In this document: positions 1-9,638 of the stretch, piece after piece
How positions within the stretch are numbered: the stretch's first letter is position 1
Layout of the letters: each line of letters opens with the position of its first letter
NCBI GenBank assembly: GCA_002049795.1
Contig: MUKC01000019.1
Coordinates: forward strand, 1-64,000
DNA length: 64,000 bases
DNA from: Desulfobacca sp. 4484_104
GTDB taxonomy: Bacteria; Desulfobacterota; Desulfobaccia; Desulfobaccales; Desulfobaccaceae
Direction: 5' to 3'
The notes under the pieces: model-generated
What the model saw: the letters and a program-made list of their open reading frames with translations, nothing else
Told to the model about the DNA's origin: nothing
The model's database searches: none
Made by a program: the position numbers and the translations under genes

Positions 1-854
1 GGTTTGGAAAACAGCTTTATTAAGGCCCTGGCCATGCCCGATTTCATTTTTCCCACATAGGGAGATAATTGCTGTAAAGAGCTTTCTCTAGCATTAAAGG
101 AACCCCGCCAAAGCCGCGCGTCAAGTTGATCAATCGATTCCTCTTCATTTAGCAAAAATAATTGTCTAGTTTCTTTAACATGAACCTCCCAAACATGATC
201 AGCCTCTTGGGCTTTTTGAACTTGAAACAACTCAAGGATCAGCTTTGGTAGTTTAAGTGTATGTAATGTGTGAATAGGTGGATCAGGGTCAGCAAGTGTA
301 GGAATTCGCCTTGGAAATAAAAAAATATCTGGTGCAGTCCGTAGCCTTCGGCTTGCTTCCTGACCAGGATATTTGGGACATGGCCGGGCTCGGGTGCCGC
401 AAAGTAGATCTTTAAAAAATAATACATCTACAACTTTATTACGTCTGATACCAAGTTCTTATTCAAATGCAACAAACTCATGGCTTAATACATTGATTAA
501 ATTAAGTATTTCAACAGAAAACAGAAAACTAAAAACAGAAAACGGTATGACCAGTTCATTGGTCAGGCGGTTAATAATGGCATGTGCACCATGGGCCGGC
601 TGATTTACGATAGCACCATCTAAATGGCACCACACGGCAAACTCTTTAGCCCATAACGGCCTTTCAGATATATTAATGCTATTACCCTCTCCCCCTTTTA
701 CCTCGATGGCAGTAAAGTAATCTGGATTTCTGGTAATGCAAACCGTGAAATCATAGCGCCTGGTTTTGCTGCTCTGGGTGAAATCAGTGATATAGGAGCG
801 TTGTAATAAATTCTCCAAAACATCGTTCACCAATCCTTCTCTGCCGGTCTGCAC
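1..854 (-). pseudogene. Disrupted restriction-nuclease-like protein, partial
   Basis: Reading the minus strand from a GTG at 854, the frame encodes a PD-(D/E)xK-like core: Asp35, Asp45 and Glu51-Val-Lys53 in the context TAIEVKGGEGNS. The frame then meets a TAA at 459-461. Directly after this stop the same frame stays open to the window edge (ELGIRRNKVVDVLFFKDLL, then a Cys- and Pro-rich stretch, ending ALIKLFSK). So this is one gene split by a single in-frame stop, and its 3' end is outside the window. The stretch just before the stop is AT-rich, with tandem AACAGAAA-type repeats at about 512-543, and may be an insertion. Sequence resembling coding continues upstream to about 875 (VLVIDSAV) without a normal start codon. 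The nuclease assignment rests on the motif only. No methyltransferase partner is seen. Confidence 0.55.
512..543. repeat. Short A-rich tandem repeat
   Basis: Three to four imperfect copies of a unit like AACAGAAA/AACTAAAA lie head to tail. The tract sits inside the broken nuclease-like gene, about 50 bases before its in-frame stop, and is more AT-rich than its surroundings. It may mark an insertion or slippage event. Confidence 0.6.
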
Positions 855-919
855 GGCAGAATCAATGACCAGTACCTTTTTAAAAAATCATCCCTGTATT
901 ATCGCTTATCTGAGCCAAG

Positions 920-1993
920 TCAGGGCTGCGACGGCCCGAGCAAGCGAATGATGTCGTTGTAAAAAACCAGAAACATCAGCAGCAGGATGACCATCAGGCC
1001 GATGGATTGCGCCATTTCCCGATGTTTGAGGGTGACTGGTTTGCCGCGGACGGCCTCCAACAGGAAAAAGACTAGATGACCGCCATCCAGCATGGGGATG
1101 GGTAAGATGTTTAACAGGGCCAGGTTAACGCTGAGCACGGCCATGAAATGAACCAGATTGGCGACCCCCAATTCGGCCTGCTGCCCGGCCACCTGGGCAA
1201 TCATAATCGGACCGCCTAAAGATTCCAGGGGAATCTGGCGGCTGATTAATTTAACCACACTGATGGTGGTGATCTCCAGAATGCGGGCGGTATGGGTTAC
1301 GCCCTCCCAGAGGGCGACTACCGGGTTGACCCGTGCGACCACGCTTTTATCCGACACCGAGATGCCGATCATGACGGCTGAGACCTTTTCCCCGAAGACA
1401 TTAGTAGTCTCCATGCGACGCGGAGTTATGGTGCGGCTAAAGGTTTCCTCACCGCGCTGAATGGTTAATTCAATCGGTTGTTCTCCGGAGTCCCGAATAA
1501 GCTGGGCCAATTCCTCCCACCGGGCTACTGGTTGCTGATCAACCTGTAAAACCCGATCACCGGGTTGCAGACCGGCCTGGGCCGCAGGCGAGCCCGGCTG
1601 AATATTGCCAATTTCCGTAGTAAAATAAGGCATTCCCGAAAAGGTGAAAACCAGGGTAAGAGCGACGATGGAGAATAATAGATTAAACATCGGACCGGCG
1701 GCGACGATGGCCACCCGCGGTCCCAGCGGTCGATGGCTGAAGGATTTCGGAATCAGTTCCGGGGGAATTTCCTCCCGGGGGTTTTCCCCCACCATCTTGA
1801 CGTAACCGCCCAGCGGGATGACCGACAGACGGTAATCAGTTTCACCTACCTGCTTGTGCAATAATTTGGGGGGGAAGCCCAGAGAAAAGACCTCTACCCC
1901 CACGCCGTACCATTTGGCCACCAAAAAATGACCTAGCTCATGGACAAAGATCAAGATGCCGATGACCACGATCGTTGCCAGGATGGTTGACAT
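920..1993 (-). CDS. rseP: RIP metalloprotease RseP (site-2 protease)
   Basis: Inner-membrane zinc protease of the M50 family that cuts membrane-embedded substrates such as anti-sigma factors and cleaved signal-peptide remnants. The zinc motif HELGH is at residues 18-22 in the first membrane segment. The third ligand motif LDGGH is near residue 300, before the last membrane helices. One PDZ domain lies between them, at about residues 110-190 (the E. coli enzyme has two). Length 357 aa is normal for the single-PDZ form. The ATG at 1993 is preceded by a GGAGGGAG ribosome site located inside the end of dxr. It is the last gene of the ileS-lspA-lgt-cdsA-dxr-rseP block, the usual place next to dxr/cdsA. 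Confidence 0.95.
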   Translation of the reverse strand: MSTILATIVVIGILIFVHELGHFLVAKWYGVGVEVFSLGFPPKLLHKQVGETDYRLSVIPLGGYVKMVGENPREEIPPELIPKSFSHRPLGPRVAIVAAGPMFNLLFSIVALTLVFTFSGMPYFTTEIGNIQPGSPAAQAGLQPGDRVLQVDQQPVARWEELAQLIRDSGEQPIELTIQRGEETFSRTITPRRMETTNVFGEKVSAVMIGISVSDKSVVARVNPVVALWEGVTHTARILEITTISVVKLISRQIPLESLGGPIMIAQVAGQQAELGVANLVHFMAVLSVNLALLNILPIPMLDGGHLVFFLLEAVRGKPVTLKHREMAQSIGLMVILLLMFLVFYNDIIRLLGPSQP

Positions 1994-2000
1994 TATGGCT

Positions 2001-3203
2001 CTACTCCCTCCTCACCTCAGGGGTGCAAATTAAGGCGTCGGCCCCTGATGGTGGTGATATTAAATTATGAGCAAACTCTCGGGCCCAGCGATCTACCCTA
2101 AGAACCTGGTCCAGGGAAGTTAAGGCCTGCGCCTGATGGGCCTTTAGGGTCTGGGCGATAATCTGGCAAATCCCCAGGAAGGGCAACTTTTCCGCTAGAA
2201 ACGCGGCGACCGCCACTTCGTTAGCCGCATTTAGCACGGCCGGCGCAGTGCCCCCGGTGCGGGCCGCGGCAAAGGCCAAGCCTAAACTCGGAAACCGCTC
2301 CAGGTCCGGGGGTTCAAAGGTGAGTTGCCCGACTTGAAACAGATCCAGAGGTGGCAAATCTAGCGGCAACCGCCGCGGATAGGCCAGGGCATAAGCAATC
2401 GGCACCCGCATATCCGGAATCCCCAGTTGGGCAATCACCGAGCCGTCGATATACTCCACCAGGGAATGAATGATACTCTGGGGGTGGATGTGGACGGCAA
2501 TCTGCTCCGGGGGCAACTGGAACAACATACTGGCCTCGATCACCTCCAAACCCTTATTCATCATGGTGGCGGAATCAACGGTGATCTTGGGCCCCATACT
2601 CCAATTGGGATGGTTCAGGGCCTGCGCCGGAGTGACGGTGGTCAACTGCTCCCGGGAGTGATGTAAGAACGGCCCCCCCGAGGCGGTCAACCATAGACGG
2701 CGGATATCTTGGGGCCGATGTCCCTGCAAGGATTGAAAAATGGCACTATGCTCGCTGTCAATCGGGATGATCGTTATCCCTTGCCGCCGGGCTGCGGCCA
2801 TGACCAGGGGGCCGGCCATCACCAGGGTCTCTTTGTTGGCCAGGGCCACCGGGATGCCATGCTCCAGGGCCGCCAGGGTCGGTTGCAGGCCGACCGCGCC
2901 CACCATGGCCGAGACCACCAGGTGGTTTTGCGGATCAGTGGCCAGGGCCATGGCTCCCTCGGTACCCACCAGGATTTCCAGGCCATTCTGGTCAGGCAAA
3001 AGTTGGGCCAGGGCCGCGGCGCTATCAGCATCCTGGACTGAGACCCGGGCAGGCCGGAACCGGCTGATCTGCTCTGCTAACAACCGGACATTTTTCCCGG
3101 CCCCCAGACCGAGTACTGCAAATTCTTCCGGGTGTTGGGCCACTACTGCCAAGGCATTGCGGCCGATGGACCCGGTTGACCCCAGGATGGCTAGATTTTT
3201 CAT
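2001..3203 (-). CDS. dxr: 1-deoxy-D-xylulose 5-phosphate reductoisomerase
   Basis: Second enzyme of the MEP (non-mevalonate) isoprenoid pathway. It converts DXP to 2-C-methyl-D-erythritol 4-phosphate with NADPH and a divalent metal. The N-terminal NADPH loop GSTGSIG is at residues 8-14. The metal and substrate motifs are visible as IPIDSEHSAIFQ in the middle and HPNWSMGPKITVDSATMMNK, followed by GLEVIEA. Length 400 aa is typical. It ends 7 bases before rseP and begins about 110 bases downstream of cdsA, so transcription with both is likely. Several overlapping open frames on both strands here are GC-rich shadows. Confidence 0.97.
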   Translation of the reverse strand: MKNLAILGSTGSIGRNALAVVAQHPEEFAVLGLGAGKNVRLLAEQISRFRPARVSVQDADSAAALAQLLPDQNGLEILVGTEGAMALATDPQNHLVVSAMVGAVGLQPTLAALEHGIPVALANKETLVMAGPLVMAAARRQGITIIPIDSEHSAIFQSLQGHRPQDIRRLWLTASGGPFLHHSREQLTTVTPAQALNHPNWSMGPKITVDSATMMNKGLEVIEASMLFQLPPEQIAVHIHPQSIIHSLVEYIDGSVIAQLGIPDMRVPIAYALAYPRRLPLDLPPLDLFQVGQLTFEPPDLERFPSLGLAFAAARTGGTAPAVLNAANEVAVAAFLAEKLPFLGICQIIAQTLKAHQAQALTSLDQVLRVDRWAREFAHNLISPPSGADALICTPEVRRE

Positions 3204-3313
3204 TTTACCTCAGATAGGCTTGAAACCAGTCGGAAATCTGTCCTTCCGATTTTATCAAGCATGATTCTCTTATTTTGCCAGAGCCTCATTATTATAATGT
3301 TTTTCCGGTGCAG

Positions 3314-4138
3314 TTAAAAATAGCAGATGGCGTGCTTCATCAGGAAAAACAGCTTGATATAATAGACTCCCGCCGCGGCAAATAACAGGCTGTCCAGCCG
3401 GTCCAGCAGCCCGCCATGACCCGGCAGTAAGCTGCCGGTGTCTTTGATCTGGGCCCGCCGTTTGAGCATTGAAACAAACAAATCCCCTAATTGCCCGATC
3501 AAGGCCAGGATGAGCGCCAGTCCGAACAAAGTGGGAATATTGATACCATTCAGGAGCCAGCGGCCCACGGCCACCCCGACTACCAGGCTGGCAATCAGCC
3601 CGCCTAGCGAGCCCATCATGGTTTTGCCGGGGCTGACCGCGGGGTAAAGTTTGCGTTGGCCGAACCAGCGGCCCGCATAAAAAGCCCCGGTATCGTCGGC
3701 AAAGATCACTAAGAGCAACCATAACACCCAATATTGGCCACCCGGTAACACCCGTAGCCAGATAAAGTGGCCGAGCAGGAAAGGGACATAAACCAGTCCC
3801 AGACAACTCAGTCCCAATTCCGGCAATAACCCTGGAGAGTATTCAAAATTAAGCAGATAGAACAGGAAATAGACGAACAGACTGAGGATGAGCAGAAATA
3901 TCGGCCAACTCTGGTGAAAGGCGCAAAAACTCCAGGTCAACAGCAACCCCAGCCCCAAACCCAGAACCTGCTGGGGCCATTCGATGTTAGGCAAGGCCAG
4001 GGCCAGATACTCCCAGTGGGCCAGGCCGCTGACCGCCAGCATGAGCAGGGCAAAACTGAGCCGGGACCCTTTCAGGAGAATGAGAAGCAGGATCGGAATG
4101 CCGATCAGCGCGGTAAGCCAACGTTGAAGCTGCAACAT
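3314..4138 (-). CDS. cdsA: Phosphatidate cytidylyltransferase
   Basis: Integral membrane enzyme that makes CDP-diacylglycerol from CTP and phosphatidic acid, the branch point of phospholipid synthesis. The protein (274 aa) has about eight hydrophobic segments and ends with the CdsA signature: SMLKRRAQIKD, then LLPGHGGLLDRLDS, holding the catalytic Asp residues. The start MLQLQRWLTALIGIPIL gives the usual first helix. uppS, which often precedes cdsA, is absent here; lgt lies 30 bases upstream. The long frame at 3270-3806 on the same strand is a shadow in another phase. Confidence 0.95.
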   Translation of the reverse strand: MLQLQRWLTALIGIPILLLILLKGSRLSFALLMLAVSGLAHWEYLALALPNIEWPQQVLGLGLGLLLTWSFCAFHQSWPIFLLILSLFVYFLFYLLNFEYSPGLLPELGLSCLGLVYVPFLLGHFIWLRVLPGGQYWVLWLLLVIFADDTGAFYAGRWFGQRKLYPAVSPGKTMMGSLGGLIASLVVGVAVGRWLLNGINIPTLFGLALILALIGQLGDLFVSMLKRRAQIKDTGSLLPGHGGLLDRLDSLLFAAAGVYYIKLFFLMKHAICYF

Positions 4139-4168
4139 TACCTCCAGCGGGTCGGGCGGGCTTTAAAG

Positions 4169-4963
4169 TCAGGTTCTGGTGTGTAAATAACTTCCTTTCC
4201 CGGAACGCAGCTGCCAGGAACGAAATAATAGCCAGCCACCACAGCCGACGGCCAGCAACAGGGCAATGACCTGGGTCAAGGGCATACCGGCCACGATCAC
4301 CGGACCGCGAAAATCACCGCGGAAAAATTCCACCACAAAGCGGATCAGCCCGGCTAAGGCCAGATAAGCGCAGGTCAACTGGCCAGCAAAACTCTTCCGC
4401 TTCCGCAGCCACAAGATAATGGCAAAATTACCGAAGGCCAGCAGCGATTCGTAAAGCTGCGTGGGATGAATGGGGATGCCCTGGGGAGCCAGAGTCTGCG
4501 GGTCGGTAAAGGTCACACACCAGAAGTAATCGCAGGGGCGGCCATAACAGCAACCGGCCATGAAGCAGCCGATGCGGCCGATCGCCTGCCCCAAGGGCGC
4601 GCCGACCGCCAGGATATCAAAGGTTCCCAAGATCGGCATCTGGTGTCGCCGCATATAAAAAATCGACACCATCACCGCCAGAATCACCCCGCCCTGGAAG
4701 GCCAGGCCGCCTTTCCAGAGCTTAACCATTTCCAGGGGATTATCCAGGAAATACGCGGGTGACATTAAGATATGTAACAATCGAGAACCGACCAGAGCGG
4801 CGACCACTATCCAGAAGCATAAATCATAAATCTGCTCGACCCGAACGCCCAGGCGTTTGGCCTCCCGACCGGCCATGCCGATGCCGCACAGGAAGGCCAG
4901 GGCCAGGCAAAAGCCATAGGTGAAGATCGATACCGGCCCTAGTTTAAACAGTATGGGATGCAT
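4169..4963 (-). CDS. lgt: Prolipoprotein diacylglyceryl transferase
   Basis: Inner-membrane enzyme that moves a diacylglyceryl group from phosphatidylglycerol to the lipobox cysteine of prolipoproteins, the first step of lipoprotein maturation. The Lgt signature is present as GRIGCFMAGCCYG, along with the HPTQLYES and FFRGDFRG motifs and seven membrane segments. The start is set at ATG 4963 (MHPILFKLGPVSIFTYG), the normal family N-terminus. The open frame extends to 5086, but that part lies inside lspA. lgt and lspA overlap by 20 bases, so the two lipoprotein-processing enzymes are translationally linked. Confidence 0.95.
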   Translation of the reverse strand: MHPILFKLGPVSIFTYGFCLALAFLCGIGMAGREAKRLGVRVEQIYDLCFWIVVAALVGSRLLHILMSPAYFLDNPLEMVKLWKGGLAFQGGVILAVMVSIFYMRRHQMPILGTFDILAVGAPLGQAIGRIGCFMAGCCYGRPCDYFWCVTFTDPQTLAPQGIPIHPTQLYESLLAFGNFAIILWLRKRKSFAGQLTCAYLALAGLIRFVVEFFRGDFRGPVIVAGMPLTQVIALLLAVGCGGWLLFRSWQLRSGKGSYLHTRT

Positions 4964-5465
4964 TGCTAGCTTCCTCCGCGCCCCAAATGGCCAAAAACAG
5001 CAGGCCGGCGCCCAGGCAGACCAGACTATCCGCCACATTAAAGGCGGGCCAGTGGTATTGGCCAATATAAAAATCCAAAAAATCAATAATTTCCCCTAAA
5101 CGCAGGCGGTCGATCAGATTGCCTAAAGCGCCCGCCATGATCAGACCGTAGCCGCTGGCGGCTAGCGCCTCAGTGTCGGGCAGCCGATAAAACAGGTAAC
5201 CCAGGACGGCCAACACGATCAGCGTGGTACAGGTTAAAAATATACTGGTGAAGGCCTCCGGCCAGTTGGACAGCAGTCCAAAGGCCGCGCCGCGGTTGTG
5301 CACATGTACCAGATTAAAGAACTGGGGAATAACCACAATGGAGGCATAGCGCGGCAAGATCAGGCTGATTATGGCCTTGCTGAGCTGATCGACTACCACC
5401 CCCAAGGGAACGATCAAGAGCAGGAGGCGATACTTGAGAGAAATCGGCCTCGGGGCAGTGGCCAT
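4944..5465 (-). CDS. lspA: Lipoprotein signal peptidase (signal peptidase II)
   Basis: Aspartic membrane protease that removes the signal peptide after Lgt has modified the lipobox cysteine. The conserved blocks are DQLSKAII, NRGAAFGLLS, GNLIDRLRLGEIIDF and HWPAFNVADS. The two catalytic Asp residues fall in GNLIDR and NVADS. There are four membrane helices and 173 aa, both typical. The start chosen is ATG 5465 (MATAPRPISLKYR), only 2 bases after the ileS stop. The open frame runs back to 5561, but that part lies inside ileS. The ileS-lspA pair is a common arrangement. Confidence 0.95.
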   Translation of the reverse strand: MATAPRPISLKYRLLLLIVPLGVVVDQLSKAIISLILPRYASIVVIPQFFNLVHVHNRGAAFGLLSNWPEAFTSIFLTCTTLIVLAVLGYLFYRLPDTEALAASGYGLIMAGALGNLIDRLRLGEIIDFLDFYIGQYHWPAFNVADSLVCLGAGLLFLAIWGAEEASNASHTV

Positions 5466-5467
5466 AC

Positions 5468-8254
5468 TCAGACCTCCAGCACCTGGCGACAGCGAGCGCA
5501 GAGGGTGGGATGATCGGGGTCCTCGCCGGTAGTCCGGGAATAATACCAACAGCGTTCGCACTTCTGTCCCGAAGCCTTTTCCACTTTCATAGTAAGTCCG
5601 GTGATTTCTTGACTTTCCAGGCCAGACAAAACCTCGGGCCGGACCTCCAGCTCCGAAACCATGGTCAGGGTCAGCAATTCGGGAATGTGAGTCTGAAGCT
5701 GATCGTAGAGGGAACCAGTCGCCCCCAGGGTCACTCGGGCTTCCAGGGAGTTACCGATCAGCTTCACCCGCCGGGCCTCCTCCAGGGCGCGATAAATCTC
5801 TCCTCTGACCTTAAGCAAAATCTCCCATTTGCTCAACAACTCCTCGTCCGGATATCCGGGCTGGGGCTCGGGAAAGGCCGCCAGGTGGACGCTGGGCTCC
5901 CGGTCGCTGCCGGGCAGATAACCCCAAATTTCCTCGGCAGTAAACGACAGGATCGGGGCCATCAGCCGGATGAGACTGGTCAGCAGGTCATACATGGTGC
6001 TCTGAGCACTGCGTCGGGCCGGGGCATCGGCCCGCGACACATAGAGTCGATCTTTTAGAATATCCAAATACAGGGCAGATAATTCTACGGCGCAGAACTT
6101 ATGCAGGCGATGGTAGGCCCGGTGGAATTCGAAGCGATCGTAGGCCTCCCGCACCCGCCGGATGAGCTGCGCCAGCCAGGACAAGGCCAGCCGGTCTAAT
6201 TCTTCCCGCTCGGCCGCAGGCACTAGATACCGGTCGGGGTCAAAATCAAATAAGTTACCCAGCAAAAACCGGGCGGTGTTGCGGATGCGACGGTAGGCCT
6301 CAGTGAGCTGTTTGAGAATCGGATCGGAAAGCCGCACATCATCGCGATAATCCTCGGCCGCCACCCAAAGCCGCAGGATTTCCGCCCCAAAGCGTTGGAT
6401 CACATCCTGGGGCGCAATGACATTGCCCAAGGATTTGGCCATCTTCTTGCCTTCGCCATCTACTGCAAAACCGTGGGTTAACACCCCCCGATACGGGGCC
6501 TGACCGCGGGTCGCCACCGCGGTTAACAGGGCGCTGTGGAACCAACCGCGATGTTGATCCGAGCCTTCCAAGTAAAGGTCAGCCGGAAACCGCAGACCGG
6601 GATTGGTCTCCAACACTGCGGCAAAACTGACCCCGGAATCGAACCAGACATCCAGGATATCGCTCTCTTTGTTAAATTCGGTGCCGCCGCACTGGGGGCA
6701 GCGGCTCCCGGCGGGCAGTAAGTCCGCGGCCTGGCGCTTAAACCAGGCATCGACCCCTTCCCGGGCAACCAAATCGATGATATTATCGATGATTTCCTGA
6801 TCAAGCAGAATCCGGCCGCAATTCTGGCAATAGAAAGCGATGATCGGCACTCCCCAGGCCCGCTGCCGGGAAATACACCAGTCCGGGCGATTTTCGACCA
6901 TGCCATAGATGCGCTCCCGCCCCCAACGCGGCACCCAGGTCACCTGATCAATGGCCTTGAGGGCCTTAGCCCGAAGATCATTATGGTCCATGGAGATGAA
7001 CCACTGCTCGGTGGCCCGGAAGATGACCGGCTGCTTGCAACGCCAGCAATGCGGATAGCTATGGCTGATCTTTTCCATCCCCAAGAGCGCCCCCCGTTTT
7101 TTCAGGAGTTCAATGATATGGGGATTCGCCTCCCAGACCTGCTGACCGGCAAACTCCGCTATTTCGGGAAGAAAGCGGCCGTCATCGTCCACCGGGGAGT
7201 AGGTCTCCAACCCATAGCGCCGACCGCTGTCAAAGTCCTCCTGACCGTGGCCCGGGGCAATATGGACCAGCCCGGTACCGGCTTCGAGGGTTACATAATC
7301 GGCCAGGATCACCTGCGACTGACGATCAATCCAGGGGTGTTGGCAGATCAGCCCTTCCAGGCGGGTGGCCGGAATCCGCACTTTTTCCACGCCGGATAAA
7401 CCCAAGCTCTGGAGCACCAGTTCGGCCAAGTCCACGGCTAAAATCAGGATTTCCTCGCCTACTTGCAGGGCAGCATACTCAAATTGGGGATTCAGGGCAA
7501 TGGCCAGGTTGGCGGGCAGCGTCCAGGGGGTGGTAGTCCAAATTACCAGCGAGATCGGGCGGCCGGCCAGTTCCGGATAATCCGCCGCTAGATCAGATAA
7601 TAAGGCAAACTTTACGAAGATCGACGGGGTTTCGTGGTCGTAATACTCGACTTCGGCTTCGGCCAGAGCGGTATGGCAGATGTTGCACCAATAGATCGGT
7701 TTTTTGCTGCGATAAATCGCCCCAGATAGAGCGATGCGCCCGTATTCCCGTATAATCCTGGCGACATAGTCATTGGTCATGGTCAGGTAGGGATGTTGCC
7801 AATCGCCCAGGACCCCCAGGCGGATAAACTCCCGGCGCTGAATATCCACAAACCGGAGGGCATATTCCCGGCAGCGCTGACGAATCTCGGGCCGCGCCAG
7901 TTGCAGCCCCTTGGCTTTGGTCTGTTTGTCAACCTCATGTTCAATCGGTAGTCCATGGCAGTCCCAGCCCGGCACATAGGGGCAATCAAAGCCGCTCATC
8001 TGGCGCGATTTAATGATGATGTCCTTCAGAATTTTATTCAGCGCATGGCCGACATGAATATGACCATTGGCATAGGGCGGGCCGTCATGGAGAATATAAC
8101 GCGGCCGTCCCTGATTCCGGGCGCGCAGTTGCGCGTAAAGATCAATTTCTGCCCAGCGCCTTAAGATCTCGGGCTCCATCCGGGCCAGATTGGCCTTCAT
8201 GGGGAACTTGGTCTGGGGCAGATTCAACGTAGCTTTGTAATCAATGGCCATCAA
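5468..8254 (-). CDS. ileS: Isoleucyl-tRNA synthetase
   Basis: Class I aminoacyl-tRNA synthetase that charges tRNA-Ile in the cytoplasm. The ATP-binding HIGH motif appears as HVGH at residues 67-70 (PPYANGHIHVGH), and the KMSKS loop as KMAKSLGN near residue 605. The editing domain contains VIWTTTPWTLPANLA. The C-terminus keeps the zinc ribbon CERCWYY ... LCARC, so this is the bacterial zinc-containing form. Length is 928 aa. It heads the block ileS-lspA-lgt-cdsA-dxr-rseP. The 228-base leader upstream shows no T-box that I can recognise. Confidence 0.97.
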   Translation of the reverse strand: MMAIDYKATLNLPQTKFPMKANLARMEPEILRRWAEIDLYAQLRARNQGRPRYILHDGPPYANGHIHVGHALNKILKDIIIKSRQMSGFDCPYVPGWDCHGLPIEHEVDKQTKAKGLQLARPEIRQRCREYALRFVDIQRREFIRLGVLGDWQHPYLTMTNDYVARIIREYGRIALSGAIYRSKKPIYWCNICHTALAEAEVEYYDHETPSIFVKFALLSDLAADYPELAGRPISLVIWTTTPWTLPANLAIALNPQFEYAALQVGEEILILAVDLAELVLQSLGLSGVEKVRIPATRLEGLICQHPWIDRQSQVILADYVTLEAGTGLVHIAPGHGQEDFDSGRRYGLETYSPVDDDGRFLPEIAEFAGQQVWEANPHIIELLKKRGALLGMEKISHSYPHCWRCKQPVIFRATEQWFISMDHNDLRAKALKAIDQVTWVPRWGRERIYGMVENRPDWCISRQRAWGVPIIAFYCQNCGRILLDQEIIDNIIDLVAREGVDAWFKRQAADLLPAGSRCPQCGGTEFNKESDILDVWFDSGVSFAAVLETNPGLRFPADLYLEGSDQHRGWFHSALLTAVATRGQAPYRGVLTHGFAVDGEGKKMAKSLGNVIAPQDVIQRFGAEILRLWVAAEDYRDDVRLSDPILKQLTEAYRRIRNTARFLLGNLFDFDPDRYLVPAAEREELDRLALSWLAQLIRRVREAYDRFEFHRAYHRLHKFCAVELSALYLDILKDRLYVSRADAPARRSAQSTMYDLLTSLIRLMAPILSFTAEEIWGYLPGSDREPSVHLAAFPEPQPGYPDEELLSKWEILLKVRGEIYRALEEARRVKLIGNSLEARVTLGATGSLYDQLQTHIPELLTLTMVSELEVRPEVLSGLESQEITGLTMKVEKASGQKCERCWYYSRTTGEDPDHPTLCARCRQVLEV

Positions 8255-8365
8255 CCGTCTCCGGCCCTGGTAAGTTTACAACTACCAACGGCCAGTTAAA
8301 ATAAGCACATATAGGGGAACTGGTTATTGTTGTAAGATCAAAGTCTTATGGATAACCTGGAATTT

Positions 8366-8408
8366 TGCTCAGTTTACTGCTCACTGATAACTGAACACTT
8401 CCCACTTC
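8366..8408. repeat. Degenerate tandem ACTG-type repeat
   Basis: Intergenic stretch between ileS and mdh made of imperfect short units (CTCAGTTTACTG, CTCACTGATA, ACTGAACACTT). It is low complexity with no coding or RNA signature. It is similar in style to the repeats at 512-543 and 53211-53247. Confidence 0.4.
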
Positions 8409-8482
8409 TGATTATCGGACGGAATCCCGCGAAGCTAATCCCGAGACCTCACCGTTAAAAGGATCATAGCAAGCCGTTAGGC

Positions 8483-9469
<987 letters not shown>

Positions 9470-9527
9470 TCAAATCTTTAAATATTAATGTTTTTAAGTA
9501 GGGGAAGCAACCGAAATTTTGTAAGCC

Positions 9528-9565
9528 GCGGCCCCGGTTGGAATCCGGTACCACTGGAGTTTTAG
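9528..9565. repeat. Intergenic element, copy 1
   Basis: Reads GCGGCCCCGGTTGGAATCC, then GGTACCACTGGAGTTTTAG. It is about 80% alike to 36825-36862. It lies in the divergent spacer between mdh and the efflux operon, on the promoter side of both. Function unknown. Confidence 0.4.
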
Positions 9566-9638
9566 AAGGCGGAGGACTAGATTGCAATGTTGCCGTTAAT
9601 ACCATACAATATTTTCGACTTTAGGGGGAGCAGTCTGG

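Noticed and set aside
512-543. CRISPR-like repeat
   Set aside because: Units are under 10 bases, contiguous and imperfect, with no spacers; no cas gene is in the window.
3270-3806. Long minus-strand open frame overlapping cdsA
   Set aside because: It lies in another phase inside cdsA, which has the full family signature; this frame has no recognisable motifs.
5086-5561. Upstream-extended starts for lgt and lspA
   Set aside because: The extensions run inside the preceding gene in another frame; the family N-termini start at 4963 and 5465.
6523-6906. Open frame of 127 aa inside ileS
   Set aside because: It is a shadow of the IleS coding sequence; the amino-acid make-up is that of a GC-rich alternative frame.
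8255-8482. T-box leader before ileS
   Set aside because: The spacer with mdh lies downstream of mdh and upstream of ileS on the minus strand, but no T-box sequence or specifier-like stem is visible; the repeat there is low complexity.
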